This document shows positions 24,029-36,270 of a stretch of 64,000 nucleotides of DNA, piece after piece. Source of the DNA: Vanrija pseudolonga. Lineage: Eukaryota; Basidiomycota; Tremellomycetes; Trichosporonales; Trichosporonaceae. The stretch spans positions 2,480,001 through 2,544,000 of the forward strand of contig NC_085849.1 of NCBI RefSeq assembly GCF_020906515.1. The letters are read 5' to 3'. Position 1 is the stretch's first letter. Each line of letters begins with the position of its first letter. The position numbers and the translations under genes are program-made. Under the pieces are notes generated by a model that did not search any database, was not told the DNA's origin, and saw only the letters and a list, made by a program, of their open reading frames with translations.

Positions 24029-26268
24029 CTACGCCAGCCCGTCCAGCGTCTCCAGCCCCTCCTCGCGCTCAAACTCTGCCTCCTGCTCCTCCAACTCGCG
24101 CTCATTGTCCGCGTCCCGCCACGCCCGGGCACGCTCCACCGCGCGATCCCAGCCGCGGATCATCCGCCGTCTCGTCTTCGCGTCAATCTCGGGCTCAAAG
24201 ATGTACGTGTCGGCCGTGTTGACGTCCTTGAGCGTCTCAGGCTTGTTCAGGTCCCACCCAAACAGGCCCAGTGCGTGGCCTGCGAGCAGGGCCGCACCCA
24301 GCGCCGTAGACTCGCGCATAGACGGTCTGCAGACCTTGAACCCGCCGATCTGGCCGTCAGCTATCATTCCCTTGGTGCACTCACATTCGCCTGGATCTGC
24401 ATCGCGAGATCAGAGTTGGTCACGCCGCCGTCAACCTTGAGCATTTCGAGCTTGGTCCCGCTCTCGTTCTCAATGACGTCGAGCACCGCACGAGACTGGA
24501 ACGCCATGGCCTCGAGTGTCGCACGGGCAATGTGCGCAGACGTGCTGTACAGTGTGAGGCCGATGAGCGTTCCTGTAGCCGACCGGTCCCAGTACGGGGC
24601 GAGGAGGCCAGCAAAGGCAGTCACAAAGTAGACACCGCCAGTGTCGGCCACTGACCCGGCGAGCATGTCCATGTCGCTGGATTCCTGGATGAGGTTGACC
24701 TGGTCTCGGAGCCTGCAGCGTCAGTACAGACTAAGAGCCCACATGCGCCCCACATACCACTTGATTGCCGAGCCTGCGACAGCAATAGAACCCTCGAGCG
24801 CGTAAACGGGCTTGGAGTTTGGCCCGGCTTGGTAGCCAACGGTCGTGATGAGACCGTTCTTGGACAAGACGACCTCCTCGCCCGTGTTGAAGAGCACAAA
24901 GCTGCCCGTGCCGTATGTGTTCTTGGCCTCACCGCGGCGGAAGCACTTGTTGCCGACGAGCGCGGCCTGCTGGTCGCCAGCGATACCGGCGATAGGGACG
25001 CCGGTGAGGGTCGTCTCCATGGACGCGGCAATCTCGCCGTACACCTCTGCCGACGAGACAATCTTGGGCAGGATCGACTCCCTGAAGCCAAAGAAGTCGA
25101 GCAGGCTCTTGTGGAACTTGAGCGTCTTTAGCTCGAGCAGTAACGTGCGCGAGGCGTTGGTCACGTCCATGATGTGGATGCCGCCGTTGACACCGCCTGT
25201 GAGGTTCTAGCCTGTCAGCACCGAGACCACATTCTTCTACTCACGTAGACAAACCAGCTGTCGACGGTGCCGAACAGCAAGTCGTCGCGCTCATGGGCGT
25301 CGGCCACATCCTTGTGGTGCTCCAGCATCCAGCGCAGCTTGACCGCGGAGAAGTACGTGGAAAGGGGGATACCAGTGCTGCAGCGTCAGCATAGCCCGCC
25401 CACCACGACCCACATGTTGACGAGCGCATCACGCCCAGTGGCCTTCTTGGTCTTGCCATCGGCGCCCTCGACGGCAATACCCTGCGCCTCGAGCTTGTCC
25501 TCAAACTGACGAACAACCGTCACTGTGCGCGTGTCGTCCCACACAATCGCATTGCACAACGGCTGTCCAGTCGACTTGGACCACGCGACCGTCGTCTCAC
25601 GCTGGTTGGTGATGCCAATGCCCTTGACACTGTCACGATGCCACCCCATCCACTCGAGCTTCTCGACCGCATTGTTGATCACCTCGCGCACGCTGTCCAT
25701 CAGGTCGATCGGGTTCTGCTCGTGCCACCCGGCATGGGGCAGAATCTGGGGGTACTCTGTCTGGTGCTCTGTGATGATCTTTGCCTGCTCGTCAAAGATG
25801 ATGAACCGGGTCGAGCTAGCCGGCGTCAGCACCAGCACCACAACACCCCACCCACGTCGTTCCGCAGTCCACACTGCCAATAAAGCTGCCGTGGCGGAGC
25901 TCTCGTCGCGTGTCGAGGGCCGAGAAGCCGCCAAGGCCGCCCAAGCCGCCGAGGTGCACATGGCCGGGATGCTGGCCCACAAAGCTGCTCTTCCTGCTCT
26001 GGACCTTTTCGTTGGCGAGCGGCTGGACGGGCGAGCCAGCACGCGACAGCAGCGACGGGGTAGCGTCGCCCGAGTACTCTGCGCGTGTGATGGGGCGCGG
26101 GCCGGACGCGAGCGACGACCGCCGCGAGAGCGACGACGCGCTGTGGTGCGGGACTGGGCGCGGGGCGACCATTGACGGGCGGCGGGACGGGTGGGGCGAG
26201 GGGAACGGAGAGCTGTGAGGCGACTCGGCGAGGGCCGAGTCGTCGTGCAATGGTGCAGGGAGTACCAT
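24029..26268 (-). CDS. GUT1: Glycerol kinase
   Basis: Six exons: 26268-25856, 25815-25414, 25377-25245, 25206-24758, 24712-24385 and 24349-24029, about 681 aa. All five introns are 35-45 bp. FGGY-family kinase; it phosphorylates glycerol to glycerol-3-phosphate with ATP. Motifs: the phosphate-1 loop [14 protein letters not shown] near residue 135, the GITNQRET loop with the glycerol-contacting Arg-Glu, [12 protein letters not shown] (adenosine region), the NTYGTGSF segment, [10 protein letters not shown] and the C-terminal [13 protein letters not shown] roughly 125-residue Ser/Pro/Arg-rich N-terminal extension, absent from short bacterial enzymes, may be regulatory. The C terminus is a charged helix. 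The start was taken at the ATG at 26268 (MVLPAP). Confidence 0.95.
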
Positions 26269-27345
26269 GGTGCGCAGCAAGAGGTTGCACTTGTGTGTTC
26301 AAGTGTGTGTGTTGGATGGGGGAAGGAAAACCTTTAGCTTGGTCTAGTTGACGCGGTCGCCAGGCAGGTGAAACCCTTCTCAGGAAATAGGTGATCTAGT
26401 GACCGAGCTGATGGTCGAAAAGATAAGCCGCGTCGTGGGGCGTTGATGGGCGCTAGAGAGAGTGCGTGTCCTTATATCGGCGCTGTGTGTGATGGATATG
26501 CTGCTGCTGCTCGTGTGTGCTGTGCGGAGTGCCGAAGCAAAGGCAACAAGGCAACCAGCGGAGGTGGCGGCCCGAGGGGGAGGTGGAGTCACCCCCGCGC
26601 GCCGCCTGCCTGGACCGGGCCGCGGCGTCCGGCTGGCCGGCAACGACGACAACACACCGGTTGTACATCCGGATCGTGTCGGCGCAGCGGGTCGGTGCGT
26701 GTCGGCTAGCGGGGTGGGTGAGATAAGTACCTCGTCGATGCCAGGCTCATGAATCCCGGTCGCCGTGTCAGGCCCATCAATGTCAGACACCGTTTTCATC
26801 TCCTTCATGTGATCTTTTATGTGAGCCATTAACAATTGGGTTCAAATGGGGGATAGGATACCGCCCTGGTGCCTTCCTTCCGTGCTGCCAGCCAGCTGCC
26901 TGCTGCCCGCGTTTAAACTCTCGGTTGGGCCAGCTGCCCATTGCAGCACCAGCCAGAAAAGTGTCAGTGCATCTTTTTTGCTTTTGGCTAGATGAGATGT
27001 CTTTGCAGCCACGCGCGATGGCTTGCGGCAGCTGGGTCTTGGCTCTCTCCCTGCATGCACGCACGCACGCCCGTTATCCCTTTGCCGCTGTTTGCTTTGA
27101 AGCCCTCAGCCCCTCAAATGCCTGTCGTTGCCAGCCTATTAACTCACTAAAGGGTCTCGATTACGCCACGCGGGTTTGCCGATCAACCCGCGTCCGCCGT
27201 CGTCGCGAGAAGACACCACGACAAGTCACGAGTGACACCTCGACACGGCAGTACTGCTGCTGCATCTCACCCTCTTGCATCACTCTCTCTCACTCCCATC
27301 ACACACCCCCTTCCTATAATCACACTGCACACAGCCTTCTCGTTC
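26269..27345. other. Divergent promoter region
   Basis: 1.1 kb between divergent GUT1 and the CAP10-like gene. An ORF on the minus strand (26380-26835) has low-complexity composition and no splice support. The last 100 bases are CT/CA-rich leader-like sequence. Confidence 0.4.
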
Positions 27346-29756
27346 ATGCCACCAAAACGAGCATTCTACATCGCTCAAGATACACCCAATGTCAGCCCAA
27401 AGCTAGGTCCCGTCAACTCTCCACCACAAGGCATGTTCCCCCTCTCGGCCGTCGCAGGCGGCAGCAGCAGCAGCTCGAGGTCGCTCCCTGCGCCCGGCGC
27501 AATGTCCATGCCTAGACGGATCAGGCGCCCAAAGAAGATTCTCTTTGTGCTCGGCATTCTCGTGCTGCTTTATTGGTTCGGCATCAGGCATGGGTTTGCG
27601 GGCGACACGGCGACACCTCCATCGCCATTAGGCTTTGTGCCCGGCAGCGGCCACCGCATCCGGCCTCGCACGATGCAGTTTTTGAAGAATGGTCTCGCCG
27701 AGATCTTACCCCTCCGACGAGGATCACGACCGGAACACCCGTTCTACGAGCTCATGGAGAAGGGAGAGGAGCAATGGCGCACCATCCGCGAGCGACAGTC
27801 GCGCTCCCTCGACGACGCCATCAAGCAGTACAAGTTTCGGTACAACATCGACCCTCCGGCCGGCTTTGACGCGTGGTTTGCGTGGGCGCGCGAGCGTGGA
27901 GTCGAGCTCGTCGACGAGTATGACCTCATGATGCGCGACATTCTTGCCCACCACGCCCTCGAGCCAGCAGAGTTTGTGAACCGCTCCGCCAGCCTCGAGG
28001 GCACCAAGCACTCGTACACGCTCGACATTACCCGCGAAGGCGTCAATGTCACTGGCGACCGTGCTACCGCGTCGCGCCCAAAGCACCTCGCCGCGTTCAT
28101 CGAAGGTTTCAAGGACACGCTGCCGCAGGGGTTCCATCTGCGTATCACCGGATCCGACCACGACATGAGTGGCGTTGTTCTTGGCAAGGATCAGCGTAGG
28201 AGAGCGATGGAGCTTGTGCGCAAGAAGCAACGTGAGTGCACAGCGCAGCGATGTCACTGGTCACTGACACCGGCCTAGACTTTACACCAGAGGAGCTCGA
28301 GACGTTGGAGAGCCCGGGTAGAACACCTGCGTGGGGCTGGTTTGTGAGTGACTTGCGGCGAATTCGCTGTAAGGTTCTTGCTAACGTCGAATAGAAGTCC
28401 TGCCCATTGGATTCGCCGGCCAATGCTATTCCTAACGCTGAGAACATTTTGCCAGACGAGAATGCGCGTGAGTTGGTGGAAGGGGGGTGTGCAACCAGCT
28501 GCCGAAGACTGACGACCCGCAGCCAAATCGTTTGTCTGGGACCACCTCGCTACAATGGACTTTTGCGAGTTCCCGGAGCTCAAGCGTCTGCACGGTGCCT
28601 TGTGGTGAGCGACGAGTGCCAGCAAGACCAGGCCAGGCTGTGCTGACAATGACCCCTAGTGTGGACCGCAACGACCGATCGCCCTCGATTTTGAAGCCAT
28701 GGCTCGTGCATTCCAAGCTTCCTGGCGACGCGTCGCTCCTCATTCCCCCGATTGACGGATACACCAACACGACGCACAAGGACATTGACAAGCTCGGAAC
28801 ATGGGATGACAAGCTCGACCCGCGTGTGCACTGGCGAGGCCAGTCGACTGGAGGTTACGACACACAGATCGACTGGCGCCAGTCGCACCGCATGCGCCTG
28901 CACTTCATGTTCAACGGCAAGCAGGGAGGTGACGCCGAGTGGGAGGAGACGACAGCCAACGTGCTCGTGCCCGACGGCTATGGCGGCTACGAAAAGGTTG
29001 CGCGCAAGCTGCCGCAGCTGTCCAAGGCATACGCCGATGTCAAGCTCACCGGCAAGCCGATCCAGTGCCCCAACGACGAGGTGTGCGCAGAGATTGCCGA
29101 GGAGGTCGAGTTTGGCCAGGCGCTGCCCGCCAAGAACTCTTGGATGTTCCGCTACATGCTCGACGTTGACGGCAACGGATGGTCGGAGCGGTTCTTCCGG
29201 CTGCTGTCGAGTGCGAGCCCTGTTCTCAAGATGACCATCTTTGCAGACTGGGAGATGGTGAGTGATTTTGTTTTGTTTTTGTTTGTGTTTTCGTGGCTGT
29301 TGCTGACGTGTGCGCAGGACCGGCTCGGTGAGCAATAAAGCAACATGACCTGACAGCAGTGACTAACAACCAACCACAGTGCCATGGTATCACTACATTC
29401 CCATTCGTGCCGACTATTCTGATGCCTGGGACGTGTTGGCCTTCTTTATCGGCCCAATTCGGCCAGACGGCACTGTGGACCACTCGAAAGGGCATGATGT
29501 GGGTTGCAGTCGTGGTCTGCACCCTGAGAGCCGTGGCTAACTTGTCCGCTAGTACCTCGGCAAGAAGATTGGCCTCGCAGGGCAGGAGTTTGCGCTGAGC
29601 CACTGGCGATGGGTCGACATGCAGGCATACGTAAGTTTGAACATTGCGTTGCTCGGCGGTATGCTGACGTTTGCAAAGATGTACCGGCTACTGCTCGAGC
29701 TGCATCGCCTTCACTCTCTCGACCGCGCGGCGGCGAGTTATCAGCGCAAGGTTTAG
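27346..29756 (+). CDS. CAP10-family (GT90) glycosyltransferase, type II membrane protein
   Basis: Nine exons: 27346-28231, 28279-28343, 28395-28467, 28523-28604, 28660-29257, 29318-29327, 29380-29498, 29553-29630 and 29679-29756, about 662 aa. A cytosolic basic stretch (PRRIRRPKK) precedes one membrane segment (ILFVLGILVLLYWFG, about residues 65-80), so the catalytic part is lumenal, probably Golgi. CAP10/LipA-type signatures: HWRGQSTGG, a long central domain with NSWMFRYMLDVDGNGWSERF, LLSSASPVLKM, then DRLVPWYHYIPI with DYSD. Exon 6 is 10 nt (DRL plus one base), and its inclusion restores the conserved DRLVPW. In Cryptococcus this family includes capsule gene CAP10 and beta-1,2-xylosyltransferases; the donor and acceptor here cannot be told from sequence. 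Confidence 0.9.
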
Positions 29757-29960
29757 ACCAATTACCTAGAGTAGGCTACGGGATCCGTAGACTTGTACTA
29801 CTATTATCATAAACTAGACGGGATTGTTGGTAACCAACCACACTGGGTGGGCCGGGGCCCGGCTCGGCGCGGTGCGGTGGGCGGCGGGTCGGGTCGCCAA
29901 GATGCGCGCAATACACGTGTGCGGGAAGTTGCAAGACGCCGATAGCTGCTGCCTGGCTGG

Positions 29961-30681
29961 TTACACCTCGTCCTGGGGGCCACTGCGCGCGAGCCAGAGT
30001 TTCTCAACGGCGTCGGCGAGGCGCAAGTCCTTGCCCGTGACGCCGGGGCGCGGCTTGCCCTCGAAGACGATGGCTGGCGCCGCGCCGTCCGAGTCGAGGG
30101 GGAGCGGTGGCAGGGGCGTATGCGTGTGTGTCGCGAGGTGGAGGACGTATCCAGGCGCCGGCGCGCCGTCAACGTCGGCGTCATCGACATGTTCCCTCAT
30201 GCCAAGCGGCAAGTCGGCCAGCGGGGCGATCGTAATCGCCGGGTGGTGCTGCGCGCGTCGTCAGCACCCTCTCCGACCGACCCGAGCTCACGTCCTGCGC
30301 CTCGACCGCGCGCGTAATGTCCGCTGCGAGCGCAGCGAGCCCGCGCCAGCCGTCGCGCGTCGCGGGGAACCCGTACGCGCGCACGAGGACGCGGCCCTGC
30401 AGATCCGCGCCGGAGAGCATGTCGCTGCCTGCGCCGTGCGTGCTGCCCCCTTCGCCTGCGTCAGAGCCGAGCGGCGACGGCAGGTGGCCCAGCCGCCAGC
30501 CGGACGCGTGGAGCGGCGCAAAGGCCGAGAGGAAGGCCGGGAGGTGCGGGAGGCGGTAGGGCGAGGGTTTCTTCGGGCGCGGCGTGGTGGTGCTCGACGA
30601 CGCGCGGGCCGTCGGCGTCGTCGCGAGCGCTGCGCGTACTGTCGCCGCCGTCGCTGGTCGTCTCAGAGCCTGCTGCATCAT
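29961..30681 (-). CDS. Pterin-4a-carbinolamine dehydratase (PCD/DCoH family)
   Basis: Exons 30681-30292 and 30248-29961 are joined across a 43-bp intron (CTGAC branch), about 225 aa. The intron falls just before the family signature HHPAI; the second half ends the fold with LHLATHTHTP and GVTGKDLRLADAVEKLW, giving the three conserved histidines and the Thr-Asp helix of the PCD active site. The N-terminal half holds the helix with GWRGLAALAADITRAVEA. The enzyme dehydrates 4a-hydroxytetrahydropterins. Insertions are unusual: a Ser/Gly-rich loop near residues 75-100 and an acidic Ala/Pro loop between HHP and the LATH strand, making it about twice the usual 100 aa. It is convergent with the CAP10-like gene. 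Confidence 0.85.
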
Positions 30682-31476
30682 TGCTTGCTGGTGGAAAGCC
30701 GACACGGATACTGCCGCCGGCTCTTGGCGTGAGGAGTAGCTTGCTGTAGGCAGTATTAGTGATGCGCCGTCTGTAATGTTCCGCCGCCGCGGCGCCGTGA
30801 ATACCCGGCGAGCTGTAGTAAACGGGAGCAAACGTCCAATGGCCCCCGCCCGCCCGTTGCTCCGTGCCCCGCCGGCCGGCACCCAGGGACACCTGGCTCT
30901 TGGACTTTTTCACTCGAAATTCGGGGGTGGGGGCAAGGAAGGAAGACGGATGCCTCGCTGCGAGGGACGCAAGGGCGGGTGTGTCGCTGTCTCGTAGTGG
31001 CATGTATGGCCGGCCGGCTGGGCTGGGACTCACTCTGGCTCGCCTGGCCAACGCTGGCTCGACGGCCTGATGCCGCTGCTGCTGCCTGCTGCCTGCTGCC
31101 TGCTGCCGCCTGGCGCTGCCTATGAACTACTCGTCCTGACCCGCCCTTTCGTCCCCTATGCCCCCCCCCGCCTGCTACAGCCAAGGCTCACTCACTCACC
31201 TCGTCGCTCGACTCACTCGTCCTCTCCTCCCATCTCACCTCACCCCCCCTCCACCCCCAAACCACCACTCATCCTCCTCCTGCACACCTCGCCGGCCTCG
31301 CGACGCGGTACACGCCCGGTGCCACCACCTCCTCCTCCCCCTCCTCTCCCCCTCGCGCGCGGTGCAACGCACCGACCCCGACGACCCCGAGTAGTCCGAG
31401 CCAGCCCCGACAAGCAAGCCGACCACCCGGCCTGTTTTTTCACCGAACACCCACAGCAGCCGAACCTGCAACAACC
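30682..31476. other. Divergent promoter and CT-rich leader
   Basis: Between divergent PCD and the ANK-CCCH gene. CTGCTGC-type tandem words lie at about 31075-31110, and a strongly pyrimidine-rich leader runs from about 31150 to the start codon. Confidence 0.5.
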
Positions 31477-31551
31477 ATGTCCATCGAGTCGCAGGCGCCC
31501 GTCGCTCACCCCGAGCCCGTAGCCGTCGAGAACAAGGCTCCCGAGCAGCAG

Positions 31552-31603
<52 letters not shown>

Positions 31604-33968
31604 CACAAGACACTACGGGTGTCGACGGCGCCGTCGCGGCCCTGGCCTTCTCGCAGCCCCAGCAAGCCGGAGCCGACCTGCACCGCGCCTGTGCCGACGG
31701 CCGCCTCGACGACGTGCGTGCCATCCTCGGCCGCTCGCTCGACGCCTTGGAAACTCTTGGTGAGTCTTGTGTGTCCCCCCCCCCCCGGTTTTTTTAGCCC
31801 CTGCCTTCCTCTCGGAAAGTCAAGTCGGAGGCATTGGGCCTAAAAAGTTGGCCGCCATCTACGGTTACTGACCACACCGTCCTTTAGACATTGTCACTGG
31901 CTGCACGCCAATCGTCCTCGCCATCCAGAACGGCCATGTCGACGTTGTCCGCGAGCTCCTCGCCGCCGGCGCCGTCGTCCCGCCCCCAGGATTGACAATG
32001 GACCCCGCCATGCTCTCGGTTCTCTACCCCCAGCCCCTGTACGCCCCGCCTCCGCCCTTTGCCCAGATGGCCCCTCCCCAGTTCTACCACCAGCCAGGAT
32101 TCTACCAGCCCGCAGGCGCCGTCCACTACCCCCCGCGCAAGGAGAGCAACGCCGCCGCCAACGGTGCCCCCGCCGCTAACGGCGCGTCGGCCAACGGTGC
32201 CGCTGCCAACGGCGCCGCCAACCTGCCACCGACCGAAGTCGCGAAGACGATCCCCTGCCGCAACTTCCCCAACTGCAAGTACGGCGCCTCGTGCATCTTC
32301 TTCCACCCTCGCCCTCAACCAGGCTTCTTCCCCGGTGCCCCAGCTGGCTACTATGACCCCGCCGCCGGTGGCTTTGTGCCCTACCCCGCCGGTGCCGCCC
32401 CCTTCTTCCCCGGCGCACCCCAGTTCGTCCCTGGCGCGTCCACCGACGACGCCGCTGCTGCTCCTGCTTCTGAATCAACACCGCCCGCCGCGGGCGCTAC
32501 TACCCAGCATGACTCGATACCCGCCGCCCAGTCGCCCGGCGCCGTTCACGTTCCTTCGGCCGTTGCCCCCGCTTTCGTTCCAGGTGCCATCCCCGTCCCC
32601 AACGGCGAGGCTGCTGTTGTCGCCAACGGTGCCCCCTTCATTGGTTCTCCTCCCGCTGGCTACGCCATCGGCCCCCTCTCGCCCACGCTCCTCCCCCACT
32701 CGCCTCCCCCTGCCGACGCGGCTTACTTTGCCACCTCGCCTCCCCAGTTCCAGCCCTTCATCCCCAACGGCTACCCCGGTGGCCCAGGAAGGAGACAGAG
32801 CTTTGGCCAGCAGTTTGCTGGCGGACCCAAGCCCTTCCACGGCAAGAAGCCCTCGTTCTCGGGCGGCTCCAAGCCTTGGGGACCTGGCGGCCGCCCAGGT
32901 GGCTCGTCGCACCTCGGCCAGTGGAAGGACGGCAACCCCCCTCCGTGCGCCTTCTTCCGTGAGGGCAAGTGCCGCAACGGCGAGTACTGCAAGTTCCCTC
33001 ACATTGATGCCGATGGTGCCGACGTTCGTCACCCCGATGTGGTCCGTGGCCTGATCCCTCCCATGCCCACGCGCCCTCCTCGCGTCATGCGCTCGCAGAT
33101 GATCAACGGACACTACCAGCAGCACGCCCCTTACCTCCACAAGGGTGCCAACAGCACAACGGTGGCCGAGGTCCCTGCCGAGGCTGAGAGCGGTGCTGTC
33201 GGTGCCGCCGCCGTTGGTGCCAGTGCCGGTACCGACGGTGCCGATGCCAGCTCGACCAAGGCCGCCTCGGACAAGGCCGACGGATCAGCATCTGTTTCGG
33301 GTTCGGCTACCCTTCCCCCCAAGCCATCAGGCTCGCCCCTCCCCCCTGCCACTGGCCGCTCAGCAAGCCAGCCTGGTGTTGCCCGTGTGCACGCCAACGG
33401 CGTCGCGTCGCGCTCTCACTCTCCCAACGGCGTCCGCCGGGGACCCCGCTACCCCAACGGCCAGGCCAACGGCTCGCGCTCGTCATCTACCAGCGGCGAG
33501 AAGAAGCCCGCTCCCCCTCAGCGCGTCCCCCGGGCAGACGAGTTCCCCGCGCTTGGCATCAACGGCGGCGCGTCGACTCCCACCACTGAGCGCCGCGAGC
33601 CCTCGTGGGGCAGCAAGACTGCCGCTCAGGTCCTGAGCGAGCCTGCTCCCCCCAAGCCCGTGTCCCCTGTAAGCGCCGAGGCCGAGGACAAGCCGGTCGC
33701 GGCCGCTGAAAAGGTGGTGGAGGAGGTGAGTGCATAGGGACGACAACAGCGAGGGAGCGCGACGAACTCGGTCTCACCTGCCCAGGTCACCATGGACTCG
33801 GACTCTGAGCAGGACGCCGTCATCGTGTCTGTCTCGACTACCCCCAACCCCGAGGTTGCCAAGGCCAAGCTGGCCGCGGCTGCCGCCTCTTCCGTGTCGT
33901 TTGCGTCGGTCGCCAGCGCTGTTATTACTGCTGCTCCCGACGCTGCCCCCGTCGCCCTCAAGGCCTAA
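31477..33968 (+). CDS. Ankyrin-repeat plus CCCH zinc-finger protein, probable RNA-binding
   Basis: Three exons: 31477-31759, 31888-33725 and 33786-33968, about 767 aa. Introns are 128 and 60 bp. Order: a 16-residue polyglutamine run (residues about 27-42), two ankyrin-like repeats (ADLHRACADGRLDD; TPIVLAIQNGHVDVVRELLAAG, about 70-135), a Pro/Ala/Asn-rich linker, CCCH finger 1 (CRNFPNCKYGASCIFFH, spacing 5-5-3), a long Pro-rich region, CCCH finger 2 (CAFFREGKCRNGEYCKFPH, spacing 7-5-3), then a disordered tail with ADEFPALG, a short motif common in translation-linked RNA-binding proteins. CCCH fingers bind RNA and ankyrin repeats bind protein. Plant TZF proteins combine the same modules. A post-transcriptional regulator is the best inference. 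Confidence 0.88.
31549..31600 (+). repeat. CAG repeat encoding polyglutamine
   Basis: About 16 consecutive CAG codons within exon 1 of the ankyrin-CCCH gene. The pure codon run is length-unstable in principle and likely varies between strains. Confidence 0.9.
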
Positions 33969-36270
33969 AACACTGCTACACGTTTTTACAAGCAGTCTCT
34001 CTCTCTCTCTCGTCTCCGTCTCCGTCTCTCATCGTGTCTCACGAACCACATACGTCGACGCCACTACCACTTGGTGGCTCTCGCACCACACCAACACACA
34101 CTCTTGTCCAAGTCTAGGGACAGCCCACAGCCTACGCGTACTCTCCACCACACTACCACCACCACCACTACCACACACAGCATCTCTTATTCCTTTCGGG
34201 TCCTTGTCACACACTGCCAGTATCTCTTGATCCCGCCTTTCATCATCTCGCTCGCGTATACGCTCTTCGCTCCCCTCTTTTTGCGCTCCCTTGATATATC
34301 TCCTTACTCTGCATTCATTCTCGGAAGGACAGCGCTGGCGATGTGTGTGTGTGCAACGCGCGCGCCTCTTGCACGGTTTAGTCATAATTAGCCCTCTGAT
34401 GGTTGGACAATGATGAATGTGGCTCTGGAGTGGTGTCATCAGTGTTTGTGGTTGCTATTGTCGTCGTCGCGTCCATGTCCCCGAATTTGATGGTGCGCGA
34501 TTTGCCCGTGCACAGCTCGTTTCAAAAGTGACTCTGAAAAGTTTCGAGTCATTTACGACGACCACAACGATTTAATGGGGGGCTTGAAGGCGTCAGTAGA
34601 GCCCGCGCGCGCGCTTGATCGCTTGCACGGTGCACACTTGCACTTGCTTGTTTCAGGCCAAAGTGTGTCTCAGGGGCGGGCCAGAAGTGGGGGGTGGGCG
34701 CGGCGGCGTCGTTGGGTGGGTGGGCATCAGGGCAGGTTCGATCCCAAGTCAGAGCTTAGTGAGCGGGCAAGTGGTGCAAGGCAACAAGGTTGTCCGTAGA
34801 GTGCATGCTTGCAGGCGCCGGCCGGCTCTCTCCAGCCAGATCCCTAACGTACCACCACGAGCGCGTGGTACACTCTCGGCAAGGGCAGCAATTAACGCGG
34901 CGGAAGAGGTGTCTCTACTCCGAATGGGCGAGCGCGGGGCGTGCGGTGGGGGGTTGGCTTGGCTTGGCGCTCGGAACGGGCTCGGCAGTGGTCGGCAGGT
35001 GGCGTGGGCCTGGGCAGGCCGCGTCGGTGGCCAGGTGTGCAGGGAGGGAGGCATCTTCTCGTTGAGGTTGTTGCCTTGCCTTGGTGCTCGGCTCGGCGGC
35101 AGGCACTCGCCCTCGCACTCGCGCGTCCTCCCTCGGCTGCTCTGCTCGCTTCACGACGACGGCGACGACGAGTGAAGCGCCGATGGTTTGATCTGCACGC
35201 CGCAGCAGCACACTCTGGTTTGCACTAGCGCCGTGCCCCTTGCTGGTCTGGTCCAGGCCGCCTTGCCCCCGACTGGACTCTGTGTTTGAGGGAGGCCAGC
35301 GGCACCAGCACCAGGAGTCAACTCGCGAGGCACACAAATCCAACTCGACTCTCTCGCCTCGTCTCGCCGTGCCACCCACCCACCACTATTTGGCGCCGTT
35401 CCTTTCTGTTACCTTGTGCCCTGAGTTGCACTGCTCTGTCTCGCGAGCGAGCGAGCAAACGAGGAGCAAGTTGGCTCTGCCTCGGGGTGCTTATGCCTTC
35501 TGCTCGCTCGGCGTACTCGCTCGCTCTGTGATGCAAGCTTTGCATACTCCGTCTCTTTGTCGCTCTCACTGCACAACAAACTCTCACTCGACGTTTCACC
35601 ACCACTACCTACGGTCGACGGACCGGCCGACTACACTACACTACACTACACGATTGCTGGCGACGACGATCCACCCCACGCTACTACTACTGCTCCCCCG
35701 GAATCGGAATCGTCCGGCACACCACGCCCCCCGCCCAGCCCAACCACAAGCAAGGCAGGCCTCACCACATGCCGGCCAGCGCGGCAACGACACTCTCAAG
35801 CGCGAGAACGAAATACGGCCCCTGCGCGCTGAGCGATTAGGGGGTTGTTGTTGTTGTTGTTGGTAGTTGACGACGACGACGAGACGGCGGCCGGCAGCCG
35901 AGAGAGAACACCCGCACGCACGCACGGCCCTTCCCCCTACACCCCCCCTCCCCTCTCGCAACAGACAGACGCGAGGGGGGCACACAGCTAGCACACACAC
36001 ACCTGGCACACAGCTGGCACAGATAATCAGCACCCCAAACGAAACGGCGACAGCGACGCGGCAACGCCTCGAGACAGATCCGCCGCCACGAAAGGCCAAT
36101 GCCAGAGGTGTCGGCTGGCGCAGGCAGTGAGTGTGTGTTGTGCTGTGTGTGTGGCCTCGTCCTGCCACTGCTTTGTCCTTGTTGTTGTTGTTGTTGTTGT
36201 CGTCGCCCTCTTTGCCTCTGACACCCACACCAGCACACATCGGCACTACAGGCCACCCCCACCACCGGCC
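33969..36270. other. Gene-free low-complexity region
   Basis: 2.3 kb with no supported gene. It contains a (CT)n tract at about 33992-34030, (GTT)n near 35842-35865 and 36180-36205, GA/CG-rich and CA-rich runs, and a CT-rich stretch before 36271. ORFs here are Arg/Ser/His-biased shadows. Confidence 0.45.

Noticed and set aside
26380-26835. 151-codon ORF upstream of GUT1, minus strand
   Set aside because: Composition is Arg/Ser/Thr/Pro-biased, there is no domain or splice support, and it lies in the promoter between two divergent genes.
34660-34770. tRNA-like T-loop word (GGTTCGATCCC)
   Set aside because: No matching A box, acceptor stem or cloverleaf could be built around it.
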